Source: an uncultured Verrucomicrobiota bacterium
Lineage (GTDB): Bacteria > Verrucomicrobiota > Verrucomicrobiia > Verrucomicrobiales > Verrucomicrobiaceae
Reading direction: 5' to 3'
Assembly (NCBI GenBank): GCA_903838675.1
Contig: CAILZI010000018.1
Coordinates: 1-36,975, forward strand
Length of the DNA stretch: 36,975 nucleotides
Shown here: one piece after another, positions 24,954-33,568 of the stretch
How positions within the stretch are numbered: position 1 is the stretch's first letter
Layout: each line of letters starts with the position of its first letter
Translations under genes and position numbers: made by a program
The notes under the pieces: model-generated
The model's database searches: none
Seen by the model: only the letters and a program-made list of their open reading frames with translations
What the model was told of the DNA's origin: nothing

Positions 24954-25147
24954 GGTGTTTGATCGTGTGGGTGGTTGATGGTGTCCTGTTGCCCGAACGA
25001 CTTGATGAGAACAATGCAGCCGAGAGTGTCAACAGCATAATGTCTTAAGCTGCCGAAGTATTTTCCATCATAACTTAGCGTAGACACCGCCCATAATCCA
25101 TGCATACTTTTTTGAAGCTCAGCCCAGTTCAGACGTTTGATTTTCAC
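24954..25147 (-). other. Coding-like open frame upstream of the two-helix protein
   Basis: A frame from an ATG at 25145-25147 reads MKIKRLNWAELQKSMHGLWA and VSTLSYDGKYFGSLRHYAVD, protein-like and with codon use unlike random GC-rich DNA. It then runs on out of frame over the start of the 24618-24953 gene and loses its protein-like character. It could be a short real gene, or the 5' part of a gene damaged by a frameshift. Local GC is lower than in its neighbours. Confidence 0.3.
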
Positions 25148-25218
25148 TGGGCATGGATGCCTGGCATTTGATCCCAGCTCAATCCTACGTTAACGCGTAC
25201 CGCTGTAGCCGCGTGCTC

Positions 25219-25527
25219 ATGAAAACGCCTTTGATCGTCTATTCCGCCGCGAACGCCCTTGCGATGCTGCTGCTTTATGGTGTCGTCATAAGCATCGTCC
25301 AGCAGGCCAGGATGGAGGAACGGGCGTACTACGATGCTGCTGACAGCGCCACCTTCATGGCCAGAGCGGCACCGATTCTCATCGTCGCGGTGTTGCTGAA
25401 TTTTTGCTGGGGTGTTAAAGCCTTGAGCGATCTTTTTCGCCGTCGGGCTTACCGGGCATCGATTGCATGGGTGTCGGTGGGGGCGGCGTGGGCAGCGCTG
25501 TATTTGGTTTTGCGGCTCAAGGCGTGA
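25219..25527 (+). CDS. Small membrane protein, unknown
   Basis: 102 residues from the ATG at 25219-25221, preferred over the one at 25153 because it directly opens a membrane helix (MKTPLIVYSAANALAMLLLY). Two further helices follow: ARAAPILIVAVLLNFCWGV and ASIAWVSVGAAWAALYLVL, with a basic loop (DLFRRRAYRA) between them that should face the cytosol. No family recognised. The downstream 25528-25898 region holds a palindrome but no gene. Confidence 0.6.
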   Translation: MKTPLIVYSAANALAMLLLYGVVISIVQQARMEERAYYDAADSATFMARAAPILIVAVLLNFCWGVKALSDLFRRRAYRASIAWVSVGAAWAALYLVLRLKA

Positions 25528-25600
25528 ATGCGAGGCCCAGGCATATAGGCTGCGGCTGTCGGCGAGGCGTGGACGTTGGGTGGATGAGCAGGAGTTAGGC

Positions 25601-25675
25601 CGCCCTTTCAGGGCTTCCATGTGAAGCGTGATGCGATGACCCAGGGCGGTGCCCTGGGCTGCGATAGGGCGCACC
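25601..25675. repeat. REP-like palindromic element
   Basis: CCAGGGC and GCCCTGG pair around GGT at 25641-25657, preceded by a GCCCTTTCAGGGC palindrome at about 25602 and followed by GATAGGGCGCACCG. Palindromes of the CCCAGGGCGGTGCCCTGGG type are dispersed in verrucomicrobial and planctomycete genomes. No transposase is nearby. Nothing else is recognised in 25528-25898. Confidence 0.5.
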
Positions 25676-25898
25676 GTTGGTGCTGGAGAGGACTTCACAT
25701 TTCTGAAGATCAGAATGTTATGAGTGGATTCTGCAACTGTATGACTGGCCACTATTGCTTGGGTGCATGCAGATCGGGGCCGTGCCGTCGCTGGTGATCT
25801 GGCATCCTTTTTCTGCCTGACTGAATGCAATTCATAAGGGGATCTTGGCAGATTGTTTCTTGCAGGCCGCTGAATGACCGGTCACTTGTTTCAAAGCC

Positions 25899-27779
25899 AT
25901 GAAGACAATCACTCTCTTAAAAGCATGCATGTGTCTGTGCATCATGATTGTGCCGGGTCATGGCTTGGCCCAGGAGCCGCCGCACTTTGCGAACCTGAAA
26001 CTGAAGGTGGCTGAGAAAGCCATCAATCATCAAGAAGCCTTGCAGACCACCGAATCCCTGAAGACTTTGGATGAGATGGCAAGAGCTGCGCTTGATTCCC
26101 GCCGCCTCGACTTGATTGGTCTCTGCTTCGAAAAGTATTCCACCTGCTGGCACCTTTATACAGCACTGCGAAAATCCAGTGACGAAGCATTCAAGGCTGA
26201 GGTGGTGCTGCTGATGCTCCGCAGCAAATCGTTCTTCTGGCCATCCGAAGTCTGGTCTCCGAAGCGCCCACTGGATGAGCCGATCAAAGGCGTCCTCAAG
26301 ATTTATCTGCCCAAGGAGAAATTTGACGACAGCGCCACTGCCACTGAGGTCTCTCGCATGGCTGTAGCCGAGAAACTGGCCCAGGCTCTGGAGAAATCCA
26401 CGAGTGCCATGCCGGGGAAAGGGCCGGTCCTGGGCTTTACTGCCCTGACTCTGAAACAGGCTGAAGTGGCGCTCAATCGTACGATGTCCTATTTGGATTT
26501 ACAGCAGATGGCCAAAGATGCCGTACTCTCGCGCCGCCTCGACTTGATCGAACTATGCTTCGAAAATCACTACACGCGCGGGTTTCTTTATTATACCCTG
26601 CGGGACACGATCGACATTGCATTCAAGGCGCAGGTGGTATTGATGATGCTCCGCAGCCAGTCTGGCTTCTGGCCGTCCGAAGTCGATACTGGGGACTTTG
26701 TCCCGAGGCGCTATTTAGAAGAACCGATCAGAGGTGTCCTCAAGACCTATCTGCCCCAAGAGAGGTTTAATGACAGCACTGTCGCCACAGAGGCGGCTAG
26801 TCTGGCGGCAGCCAAGAAAATGGCACTGGCTTTGGAGAAGGACGTGCGCACTCAGGCTGGTAAAAGTCCGGTTGTGGGCTTTGCTTTCCTGACGCTGAAG
26901 CAGGCAGAGGCGGCCATCAACCATACCGATTCCAAGAGAGATTTGGAGGGAATGGCAAGAGTTGCGCTTGATTCCCGTCGTATTGACTTGATCAAGCTCT
27001 GCTTCGAAAAACAATACACCCGCCTCTATCTTTACGAAGCGCTGCGGGATACGACTAACTTACCATTCAAAGCCCAGGTGGTGATGCTGATGCTCCGCAC
27101 CAAATCTTGCTTCTGGCAGCCGGAATATTATTCGACGGGCTTTTTCCCGCCACGTCCATTGGATGACCCGATCAAAGAAGTGCTCAAATCCTATCTTCCC
27201 GGGGAAACTTTTGGCGATGACGCCACCTTCACCCGTGTGTCTCGGCTGGCTCTGGCAGAGAAGCTGGCGCTGGCCAAATTGCTGGTAAGGTTCACAGGAA
27301 GCCAACCGAAGGATGGACAGGTGGCAGGCTTTGCGGACCTGACACTGGAGCAGGCGGAGGCCGTCATCCAAAATGCCGACTCCAGCAAGGTTTTAGAGGA
27401 AATGGCAAGAGCTGCGCTCGCTTCGCGCCGCATTGAGTTGATCGACATCTGCATCAAAAAACCATCCACCCGCTTCGGGATTTATAAAGCCTTGAATGAA
27501 TTGAAGGACCTCCCATTCCAAGCTCACATGATCTTGAGAATGCTCCGGAGTGCCTCTGCATTTTATCCGCAAGGCTTCTATTATTATAGTGCTTTGGGAA
27601 ATCGGACTTTCAGGGATGGAATTCAACGAATCCTCACGACATACCTGCCCGGGGAAACCATTGACGTGGAAGCCATCCTCAAAATCGAGTCACGGTTGGC
27701 TCTGGCGGAGAAACTGGCCGCAGCGCTAGAGAAGTCCACAATTGCCAAGCCGGGAGATGGGCAGGCAGTGCGTCCTTGA
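25899..27779 (+). CDS. Exported protein built of four ~150-residue repeats
   Basis: 626 residues. A signal peptide (MKTITLLKACMCLCIMIVPG, cleavage probably after GLAQ) is followed by four tandem repeats starting at residues 30, 180, 328 and 478 (150, 148, 150 and 149 residues). Each repeat has the order FAxLTLKQAEAAI, an E/QMARxALxSRRIDLIxLCFEK motif, YxALRDT, FKAQVVLMMLRSxSxFWP, a variable aromatic loop, PIKxVLKxYLPGE and ALAEKLAxALEK. The whole is helical, so a solenoid-like scaffold is likely. Repeats have drifted at the DNA level, so the array is old. No family recognised. Some repeats carry a cysteine at the same place (LCFEK). It stands alone, with palindromic DNA upstream. Confidence 0.8.
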   Translation: MKTITLLKACMCLCIMIVPGHGLAQEPPHFANLKLKVAEKAINHQEALQTTESLKTLDEMARAALDSRRLDLIGLCFEKYSTCWHLYTALRKSSDEAFKAEVVLLMLRSKSFFWPSEVWSPKRPLDEPIKGVLKIYLPKEKFDDSATATEVSRMAVAEKLAQALEKSTSAMPGKGPVLGFTALTLKQAEVALNRTMSYLDLQQMAKDAVLSRRLDLIELCFENHYTRGFLYYTLRDTIDIAFKAQVVLMMLRSQSGFWPSEVDTGDFVPRRYLEEPIRGVLKTYLPQERFNDSTVATEAASLAAAKKMALALEKDVRTQAGKSPVVGFAFLTLKQAEAAINHTDSKRDLEGMARVALDSRRIDLIKLCFEKQYTRLYLYEALRDTTNLPFKAQVVMLMLRTKSCFWQPEYYSTGFFPPRPLDDPIKEVLKSYLPGETFGDDATFTRVSRLALAEKLALAKLLVRFTGSQPKDGQVAGFADLTLEQAEAVIQNADSSKVLEEMARAALASRRIELIDICIKKPSTRFGIYKALNELKDLPFQAHMILRMLRSASAFYPQGFYYYSALGNRTFRDGIQRILTTYLPGETIDVEAILKIESRLALAEKLAAALEKSTIAKPGDGQAVRP

Positions 27780-27834
27780 TCAGAACAGGGGCAGGCTGGG
27801 GGCCCGCCGCCCTACCTGCGAATCGCTTCCGCGC
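27780..27834. repeat. Possible decayed member of the CCTACCT hairpin family
   Basis: CAGGCTGG, CCGCCCTACCTG and CGAA are shared in part with the hairpin elements at 6840-6900 and 35250-35307, but the left stem arm is missing. It fills the gap between two convergent genes. Confidence 0.3.
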
Positions 27835-30714
27835 CTACTCCGCGACCTCGCTGTCCTTCATGCCGCTCTTGTAGGCGATGGCTTTCACCTGAATGCCGGG
27901 CTGGACGGAGATGAGGCCGCAGTAGATGTAACCGCGGGTGCGGGTGGGGGTGGTGCCATCGAGGGTGTAGCGGAACCAGGTGCCTGCGGTGGCGGAGGTG
28001 AGGGTGATTTGTTTGCCGTTGTTGGTGATCTGGGGTTTGGCGCAGGGGGTGGTGCCTTCTTTATAGAGGCCGCAATCGGGGTAGTTTTGGATGACGTCCC
28101 AGGCGAGCTTTTGCAACGCGGTGGCCTGTGGGTGCGTGAGGGCGGTGGTGATGGGGAGGAGTTTGTTCTCGGGAGATTCGCGATAGAGGGCTCCGTACCA
28201 CGTGAGGCCGACGAGGTAACATCCGGCGGGATTGACGTGGACTTGGTCTTCAAAGAGGGTGCCGTAGAAGCTGGACTCTCCGGGTGGGATGCCGGGGAGT
28301 TTGCCTTGATCGATCAGGGTGCGGGCCCAGCCCATGACGATGGCGGTGGGGATGATGCGGACGGGTTTGCCTTCGTGATACTGCGCGGTGATCTGGTGCT
28401 GCACTTCTTCGTTGTAGAGGAGCATGGCGCTCATGGATTCCTGCCAGGTGAGGGCGGGAAAGGTCTTCTTCATCTGGTAGCTGGACACGAGGCCTTTGTC
28501 GGTGGGGCGGGCGCGGGACATCTCGACCCACTCGGCGTAGAGCCAGGGCTGCACGTCGGGGGATTTTTCGCGGATGAGCTTGATGAAGCGGGTGGCGTGG
28601 TCGGCTTCGCGCGGGACATCGAAGTCGCGGGGCTGCAGGGTGAAGTAGTCGAGCGGATGGACGGCTTTGGCGTATTCGGTGTCCCAGCGTTTTTGATCGG
28701 CGCCGTGGGATTCGTTCCAGAGTTTGTTGGTGAGCGAGCCGCCGATGAGGTAGGCGGGAAAGTCATCGCGACCGCCGGCGGTGCGGATGAAGACGCGGAA
28801 GCGGCTGGCATTGCCAGTGAGGCTGTTGCCGACGTGGAAGGAGCTCATGGGCGCATGCGGCTGCTTGCCGATCCAGAGCGTGGAGAGTGCGGCAGGGCTG
28901 GGGGCGAGCGCGGGGCTGAAGGCCACGGCGGTGATCATGGCGTTCTTCTCGATGGTGAAGGGCTTTTCGTACAGGGTGCCGCCTTGGGCATCGGGCGTGG
29001 TGCCATCGAGCGTGTAGCGAATGGTGGCGCCGGGGGTGGCGCACTTGAGGGTGACGAGGCGCGGTGTGTCGGAATCTCCGCCGCCGGGATTGATGGAGGG
29101 GCGTGCGGTGGAGGCCTGATCTTCGAGATCTATGCCGGCGTACTGGCCATCTGCAGCGGGCGAGTTCATGAAGCTCTCGGGTTTGCCATCGAATGCGCCG
29201 CGATGGTAGCCACCGGCTGGGCCGAAGGGCTGGCCTTTGAGCTTCTTGTCGCCGACGTAGAATTCGATCTCGGCCACATTGCCATGCGAGCCTGCGGGGG
29301 CCTCATAGCGCAGCCAGCGGTAGGGCTGGGTGGTGGTGAGCTTGATGTCTGCCCACTCGCCGCTGGGCGGTGCGGCTTTGACTTCGCCGAGGGGCTGAAA
29401 GCCTGCGGTGGGTGACGTATTGGAGCCGGTGATCCTGCCGCCGACGAGGGCCTGTGCGCGGTCTTTGGCAGGAAGGAGGCGGACGTGGTCTGCGAGGGTG
29501 AGCTTTGCAATGGTGCCAGCCTGCAAAACGGCGGCAGGTGCGCTGGTGATGCCGACTTCAATCTGGGATGACGGAGCGCCGCCGCCCTGGCCGTAGGCGG
29601 CGGTGGCGGCTTTTTGAAACAGCGGCAGGATGGTCTTCCCCTCCCCTGCCCATCCGGCGTGCTGCACGAGGAAGACGGTGATGAGTTTCTGCTCGCGGTC
29701 GTAGCGTGAATTGGTGCCGTAAGCGCCGCCGTGGGTGAAGGATTTGCCATCGGTGGCGAGGCCGAAGCCGTAGTGTGAATTGGCCTCGCCGGACTGATCG
29801 CTGGTCATGGTCTGCACGGCTTTCTCGGAGAGGATGCGGGTGCCTTTGAGTGTGCCATTGTGTGCGAGCATCTGGTAGAAGAGGGAGAGATCCTTGGCGG
29901 TGGCGAAGAGGCCGCCGGCGGGCATGGGCTGGCGCTCGGGGCTTTCCAATGGGTAGAGGAGCTGGCCGATGGGGATCTCTTCGAGGTTGTCCTTCGCGGC
30001 GGTGGGCTTGTAGGATTTGGCGAGGCGTGACTGCTGCTCTTTGCTGGGCCAGAAGGTGGTGTCGCTCATGCCGAGGGGTTTGAAGAGGCGCTCCTCAAGA
30101 AACTTTTCATAGGGCATGCCGCTGACGACTTCGATGATGCGGCCTGCGGTGTTGATGCCGGCATTGGAGTACTTGGATTTGCTGCCGGGCTGGAAGAGCA
30201 AGGCCATCTTTGCGTAACTGCGCACGCGCTCGGCGAGAGGTTTCAGATCGAGCGTGGGGGTCTCCATCTCGGACTTGAAGTCGAGGCCGCTGGTGTGGCT
30301 GAGGACCTCGCGCACGAGGATGGGATGGCGCGGAGCGACGAGCTGGGGCTTCGCGGGATCGGTGCTGACATTGACCTGCTGGCCTTTGAACTCGGGGAGG
30401 TATTTTTCCACGGGATCGTCCACGTTGACCTTGCCTTCATCGACGAGGATCATGAGGCCTGCGGCAGTGATGGGCTTGGACTGTGAGGCGATCCAGAAGA
30501 CGGAGTCGGTGCGCATGGACGTCTTGGCGGCGATGTCCATGGAGCCGACGGCTTCGACATCGAGGATCTTGTCCGGATTCGCGACGAGGACGACGGCACC
30601 GGCGAGCGTGTGGGAGTCCACGAAGGGTTGGAGGAGTGGCGCGAGTTTGGTGGCGGGTGCTTCGCCGTGGAGCGCGGTGGCGAGGAGGAGGAAGAGGGAG
30701 AAGAGAGGACGCAT
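27835..30714 (-). CDS. Multidomain beta-lactamase-like / SGNH-like exported hydrolase
   Basis: About 959 residues from the ATG at 30712-30714, which opens a signal peptide (MRPLFSLFLLLATALHGEAP); the frame upstream is not protein-like. Residues about 20-400 are a class C beta-lactamase/serine hydrolase: SxxK as SQSK (Ser77, Lys80), YxN as YSNAG, and an HGG in place of KTG. A galactose-binding-like domain follows (LRYEAPAGSHGNVAEIEFY), then a chitobiase/hexosaminidase C-terminal-type domain (RYTLDGTTPDAQGGTLYEKP). Next comes an SGNH-like part with HVGNSLTGN (Ser about 631) and DQVHVNPAG (Asp about 823, His about 826), and a second chitobiase-type domain at the end. Two potential serine active sites in one chain suggest de-esterification of a bound glycan, but the substrate is unknown. 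Confidence 0.8.
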   Translation of the reverse strand: MRPLFSLFLLLATALHGEAPATKLAPLLQPFVDSHTLAGAVVLVANPDKILDVEAVGSMDIAAKTSMRTDSVFWIASQSKPITAAGLMILVDEGKVNVDDPVEKYLPEFKGQQVNVSTDPAKPQLVAPRHPILVREVLSHTSGLDFKSEMETPTLDLKPLAERVRSYAKMALLFQPGSKSKYSNAGINTAGRIIEVVSGMPYEKFLEERLFKPLGMSDTTFWPSKEQQSRLAKSYKPTAAKDNLEEIPIGQLLYPLESPERQPMPAGGLFATAKDLSLFYQMLAHNGTLKGTRILSEKAVQTMTSDQSGEANSHYGFGLATDGKSFTHGGAYGTNSRYDREQKLITVFLVQHAGWAGEGKTILPLFQKAATAAYGQGGGAPSSQIEVGITSAPAAVLQAGTIAKLTLADHVRLLPAKDRAQALVGGRITGSNTSPTAGFQPLGEVKAAPPSGEWADIKLTTTQPYRWLRYEAPAGSHGNVAEIEFYVGDKKLKGQPFGPAGGYHRGAFDGKPESFMNSPAADGQYAGIDLEDQASTARPSINPGGGDSDTPRLVTLKCATPGATIRYTLDGTTPDAQGGTLYEKPFTIEKNAMITAVAFSPALAPSPAALSTLWIGKQPHAPMSSFHVGNSLTGNASRFRVFIRTAGGRDDFPAYLIGGSLTNKLWNESHGADQKRWDTEYAKAVHPLDYFTLQPRDFDVPREADHATRFIKLIREKSPDVQPWLYAEWVEMSRARPTDKGLVSSYQMKKTFPALTWQESMSAMLLYNEEVQHQITAQYHEGKPVRIIPTAIVMGWARTLIDQGKLPGIPPGESSFYGTLFEDQVHVNPAGCYLVGLTWYGALYRESPENKLLPITTALTHPQATALQKLAWDVIQNYPDCGLYKEGTTPCAKPQITNNGKQITLTSATAGTWFRYTLDGTTPTRTRGYIYCGLISVQPGIQVKAIAYKSGMKDSEVAE

Positions 30715-30766
30715 GGGGAAAGAGGGCGCGGGGTGGTCGGGCGCGGTGGTGGGAGTTAACGCGAGG

Positions 30767-30812
30767 AGGACTGAAAACTGACAACGGAAAACTGGGAATT
30801 GGAAATTTGCCG
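30767..30812. repeat. Degenerate short direct repeat
   Basis: GAAAACTG, GGAAAACTGGG and GGAATTGGAAATTT-type units repeat imperfectly between the hydrolase start and the next gene's stop. No function is evident. Confidence 0.3.
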
Positions 30813-30830
30813 GAGGGGGCGTGCGGGCGC

Positions 30831-31430
30831 TTAGGGGGCCTTGGAAATTTGCTTGTCCTTGATCACACATCTGCCGCCCTGGATTTCCAGCTTCACGAGA
30901 ACATTGTAGGTGAGCATGTTGTTATTGACGCTGGTGTTTTCAGCTAAGAACGTCGCGATGTATTTGACTTGGAACTGGCTTGGACTCAACCAGCGGACGA
31001 ATTCGAGAGACTCGAGATCCATTCGCATGTCGGGGGCTGTGCGGTGGGCATGGTCCACCAGTTCTTGATAAAAATTGATCTCGGGAACTGGCACAGGCAT
31101 CAACTGCGTCTCATTCAAGACCTTGTATAAATCCAGACTGAAATCTTTCCGGATCTCACGGCTCAGGACGATGAACCGGCCTGATGGGTCGGGATGGATC
31201 TGGTAGATAGGATAGGAAGCGCGGGGATCCCAATCATCAATGGGTGCGCCGGACATCGGCTGTCCCTTTTGATTGAACACGTCGAGCTTGGTTTCCCCGT
31301 GCTCTGAGTACTCCTGCAGTTTGAATGGTGGCGGCTTTTCACCCAACCCGCCGCTTGGTGTGTGTCCGCTGCGGATGGACGAACAACTGCAGAGGAGCAG
31401 GGCCAGAAAGCCTAGGTGTTTCATGTTCAT
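30831..31430 (-). CDS. Putative lipoprotein, unknown
   Basis: 199 residues; the ATG at 31422-31424 (MKHLGFLALLLCSCSS) may be the true start. The N-terminus is a lipoprotein signal with an LCSC lipobox. The mature part is polar, with YPIYQIHPDPSGRFIVLSRE and a VRWLSPSQFQVKYIATFLAE beta-rich region, and looks like a single folded domain. No family recognised. A 9-bp inverted repeat (GAGTCAGGG/CCCTGACTC, 31440-31497) lies just upstream and could be an operator or a transcript end for the antitoxin gene behind it. Confidence 0.65.
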   Translation of the reverse strand: MNMKHLGFLALLLCSCSSIRSGHTPSGGLGEKPPPFKLQEYSEHGETKLDVFNQKGQPMSGAPIDDWDPRASYPIYQIHPDPSGRFIVLSREIRKDFSLDLYKVLNETQLMPVPVPEINFYQELVDHAHRTAPDMRMDLESLEFVRWLSPSQFQVKYIATFLAENTSVNNNMLTYNVLVKLEIQGGRCVIKDKQISKAP

Positions 31431-31439
31431 ATTTTTGGA

Positions 31440-31497
31440 GAGTCAGGGCAACCGGGCTTCGATAGGCGTGCAGCATGAATGACATGGACCCTGACTC
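31440..31497. promoter_or_regulatory. Inverted repeat between antitoxin and lipoprotein genes
   Basis: Perfect 9-bp arms GAGTCAGGG (31440-31448) and CCCTGACTC (31489-31497) in the 94-bp gap. It could form a long-loop hairpin or bind a dimeric protein. Confidence 0.3.
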
Positions 31498-31524
31498 CCA
31501 GAACGGCAGGTTGGCAGCGCGTGC

Positions 31525-31887
31525 TCAAGCTGCGGGGCGCGAGGCGCGGGAGGCGGTGGCACGGGCGGGGCGCAGGGGGACGAAGTGGATTTCGACGCGA
31601 CGATGAAGCGCTGCGGCGATGCGATTGAGCATGGCGAGGGAGTGCCCTTCGTAGTCGGCATCTTCGAGGCGGCAGATGACGGAGGCGGTGGTGCCGACGA
31701 GCTTGGCAAAGGCGCGCTGGGAGAGGCCCGCCTGGGTGCGGAGGTCGTGGATTTTGCGGGCGACGGCGGCGTCGGCGCGGATCTGCTCAAGGGCTGCAAC
31801 GCGCTCCGGCTTTCCAGCGACGAGGCGGCGGTGCAGAATGGCGACGGCGTCGGTGGTGGGTTTCTTTTTGGCTTTGCTCATGTTCAT
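31525..31887 (-). CDS. higA: HigA-type antitoxin, XRE-family HTH protein
   Basis: 120 residues. The helix-turn-helix is IHDLRTQAGLSQRAFAKLVG and TTASVICRLEDADYEGHSLA (about 46-85), typical of HigA-type and other XRE antitoxins that bind the toxin and repress their own operon. The N-terminal ~45 residues are charged and helical; the C-terminus is Arg/Ala-rich. It overlaps the toxin gene by four bases (ATGA), giving translational coupling. A second ATG at 31879-31881 has AGGAG at better spacing, so either start may be used. The order toxin then antitoxin is that of HigBA pairs. Confidence 0.85.
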   Translation of the reverse strand: MNMSKAKKKPTTDAVAILHRRLVAGKPERVAALEQIRADAAVARKIHDLRTQAGLSQRAFAKLVGTTASVICRLEDADYEGHSLAMLNRIAAALHRRVEIHFVPLRPARATASRASRPAA

Positions 31888-32252
31888 TTCTCCTCAAAAG
31901 TGTGTGCGCCGGGGTTAGACTCGAGATTCTTCCGGCGCTCGATGGCGCGAGCGATCTCCACCGGGGGTACGCGGTCTTCTTTAACGATGCCATGCGAGAC
32001 GACGGCAGCGACGCTGCCGTGAAAGAAGTAGAGCATGCGATAGTGCACGCCTTGCAGGCTGGATCTCAGCTCATAGATTTTGTCTCTGAGCAGATCCGCC
32101 TCAGGCCTGCGGAGTTCGTGTCCCTCCTGCTTGAGGCGCTCAAGCCTTGCGAGGCATTTCAACTGCGCTTTGACCGGAATGCCTTCGAGCCATTCCAAGA
32201 CTGGAACGGTGCCGTCTCCCTCCTGATAAAATACGACTTTGGTCTGGGGCAC
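31884..32252 (-). CDS. higB: HigB/RelE-type toxin (Gp49-like)
   Basis: 122 residues starting at a GTG (32250-32252) with GGGAG seven bases upstream, a strong ribosome binding site. The sequence matches phage-derived Gp49-like/HigB toxins: VPVLEWLEGIPVKAQLKCLA, then LRRPEADLLRDKIYELRSSL, and the core GVHYRMLYFFHGSVAAVVSH. Members are ribosome-dependent mRNA interferases neutralised by the downstream antitoxin. The conserved basic and aromatic positions (R in YELR, HYRMLYFF) are present, so it may be active. The antitoxin gene overlaps its stop codon. Confidence 0.87.
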   Translation of the reverse strand: MPQTKVVFYQEGDGTVPVLEWLEGIPVKAQLKCLARLERLKQEGHELRRPEADLLRDKIYELRSSLQGVHYRMLYFFHGSVAAVVSHGIVKEDRVPPVEIARAIERRKNLESNPGAHTFEEK

Positions 32253-32275
32253 AAATTTTCTCCCGCGAGAGTGTT

Positions 32276-32525
32276 ACCAAATTTGCGAACAATTGTCAAT
32301 GGTGGCGATACGACTGCAGGTGGATTTTTCGGAGAGCTTGCCGAGTTCATCAAGCACCCCTCACGGCTTCAAATCCCCGAAAGCGAGACTGAAGAGTTCG
32401 GTGACTTTTTTCTGGCGGGCGACGATGATGGAGAAAGAGGGGGAGTGTGGCTCGCAGTTGTCGCCGACTTTGGCGAAGGTTGAGGACAATTCAATGACGC
32501 GAAGCGTCAGGCATTGACGCCGGGG
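32276..32525 (-). pseudogene. Coding-like remnant upstream of the toxin gene
   Basis: On the minus strand one frame reads LRVIELSSTFAKVGDNCEPH, then SPSFSIIVARQKKVTELFSL and AFGDLKP, a TGA at 32361-32363, and then in the same frame GVLDELGKLSEKSTCSRIAT. The protein-like sequence on both sides of one stop suggests a gene broken by a nonsense change. There is no ATG; a TTG at 32487-32489 would give 42 residues. It overlaps the first bases of the plus-strand gene at 32514. The TA operator may also lie here. Confidence 0.3.
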
Positions 32526-33383
32526 GCAATGCTGCTAGCCGTGGCAGTTGTGAAAACATTTCCCTACCTTCCGCTGCTGGCTCTTGGATTTCTTGTGTGC
32601 CTGCTGCCGCCACGGGTGCAGGCGGAGGATACGGCGGAGGCGATCAACGCGATGCTGAAAGCGGGGAAGGAGGTGGGATGGATCGTCGGAGGTGGTGAGG
32701 GCAAGGAGGAAGATCTCGCGGTGCTCTTCACCTCACGCGCCAAAGGCAGCAAGCCGACCGACTTTCCCTACCTTGTGACGGGTGAGGTGCGACCTGCTGA
32801 CACCGACGTCCTGGGTGGTGAGGATGGCACCAAGCCGGCGGTGGCGGACGAACGCACAGAGGAAAACATCGTCGTGTCTCTGAAGGAGAAGCGGGTGCTG
32901 GGTACTCTGAAAGCAGCGCCGACGGTGGATGATGACTCGGAGGTGTACTTTCCCGGGAAAAACCACCGCAGTCTGGATGCGCTGTGGGGGCCGGACGTCC
33001 AAGGCCGGCGCTTTGGCGTGGTGGATTTTGGCGGGAGATGGGACAGCCTGGATGTGCTGCTGATCGAGACTGACGGGAAGAGCCTGCGCCAGACGAGCCT
33101 CAAGACGCTGCTGGATGCGAAGGCGAAGGCCTTCATCACGACGGCGCTGAAAGGCAGCAAGGATGCGAACGCGGATGACTATGCCGTCTCCTACGACCTG
33201 CAAGGAGTGGTGGATCCGGGCAAGCCGTACGCCGCAGGCAGTCCCGTGACGGTGAAGATCGGCTTCAGCGGCGAGATTCCCAAGGGTGACTCCGGATTTG
33301 ATGGCACGATGACGGTGCTGCTGGAAAGCAGCCAGGGGAAGATCAGCGCCAAGGTTTTGAAGGTGGAAGCGGCGAAGCCGTAG
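32514..33383 (+). CDS. Secreted hypothetical protein
   Basis: 289 residues; the ATG at 32529-32531 may be the real start as it sits closer to the signal peptide (FPYLPLLALGFLVCLLPPRV, then QAED). The mature protein is charged with Gly/Asp-rich turns (EDLAVLFTSRAKGSKPTDFP, VVDFGGRWDSLDVLLIETDG) and ends in a strand-rich segment. No family recognised. A strong palindrome follows the stop. Confidence 0.65.
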   Translation: MTPGAMLLAVAVVKTFPYLPLLALGFLVCLLPPRVQAEDTAEAINAMLKAGKEVGWIVGGGEGKEEDLAVLFTSRAKGSKPTDFPYLVTGEVRPADTDVLGGEDGTKPAVADERTEENIVVSLKEKRVLGTLKAAPTVDDDSEVYFPGKNHRSLDALWGPDVQGRRFGVVDFGGRWDSLDVLLIETDGKSLRQTSLKTLLDAKAKAFITTALKGSKDANADDYAVSYDLQGVVDPGKPYAAGSPVTVKIGFSGEIPKGDSGFDGTMTVLLESSQGKISAKVLKVEAAKP

Positions 33384-33416
33384 AGCGGGTGGTTTTTGCA
33401 TCAGGGAGCAGCGCCA

Positions 33417-33439
33417 GAGCCGGTTAAAAACCGGCGCTC
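33417..33439. terminator. Palindrome after the secreted protein gene
   Basis: GCCGGTT (33419-33425) and AACCGGC (33429-33435) pair around AAA, extended outward by GAGC and GCTC. No T tract follows on the plus strand, so it may be a dispersed repeat that also blocks transcription. Confidence 0.4.
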
Positions 33440-33568
33440 CCAGTGATGAATGCCGCCTCGGCGCGGCATGGCGGGGTGGCGACAAATCGTGTGTGATTCG
33501 CGACTTTCGCGTGAGCCATGAAAGGGCTGCGGGACTTGAGCGCTTTGTTTGTTCCTATGATTGGCCCC

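Noticed and set aside
27742..29415. 557-codon plus-strand frame opposite the multidomain hydrolase
   Set aside because: Gly/Ala/Asp-rich translation typical of an antisense shadow; the minus strand carries recognised catalytic motifs.
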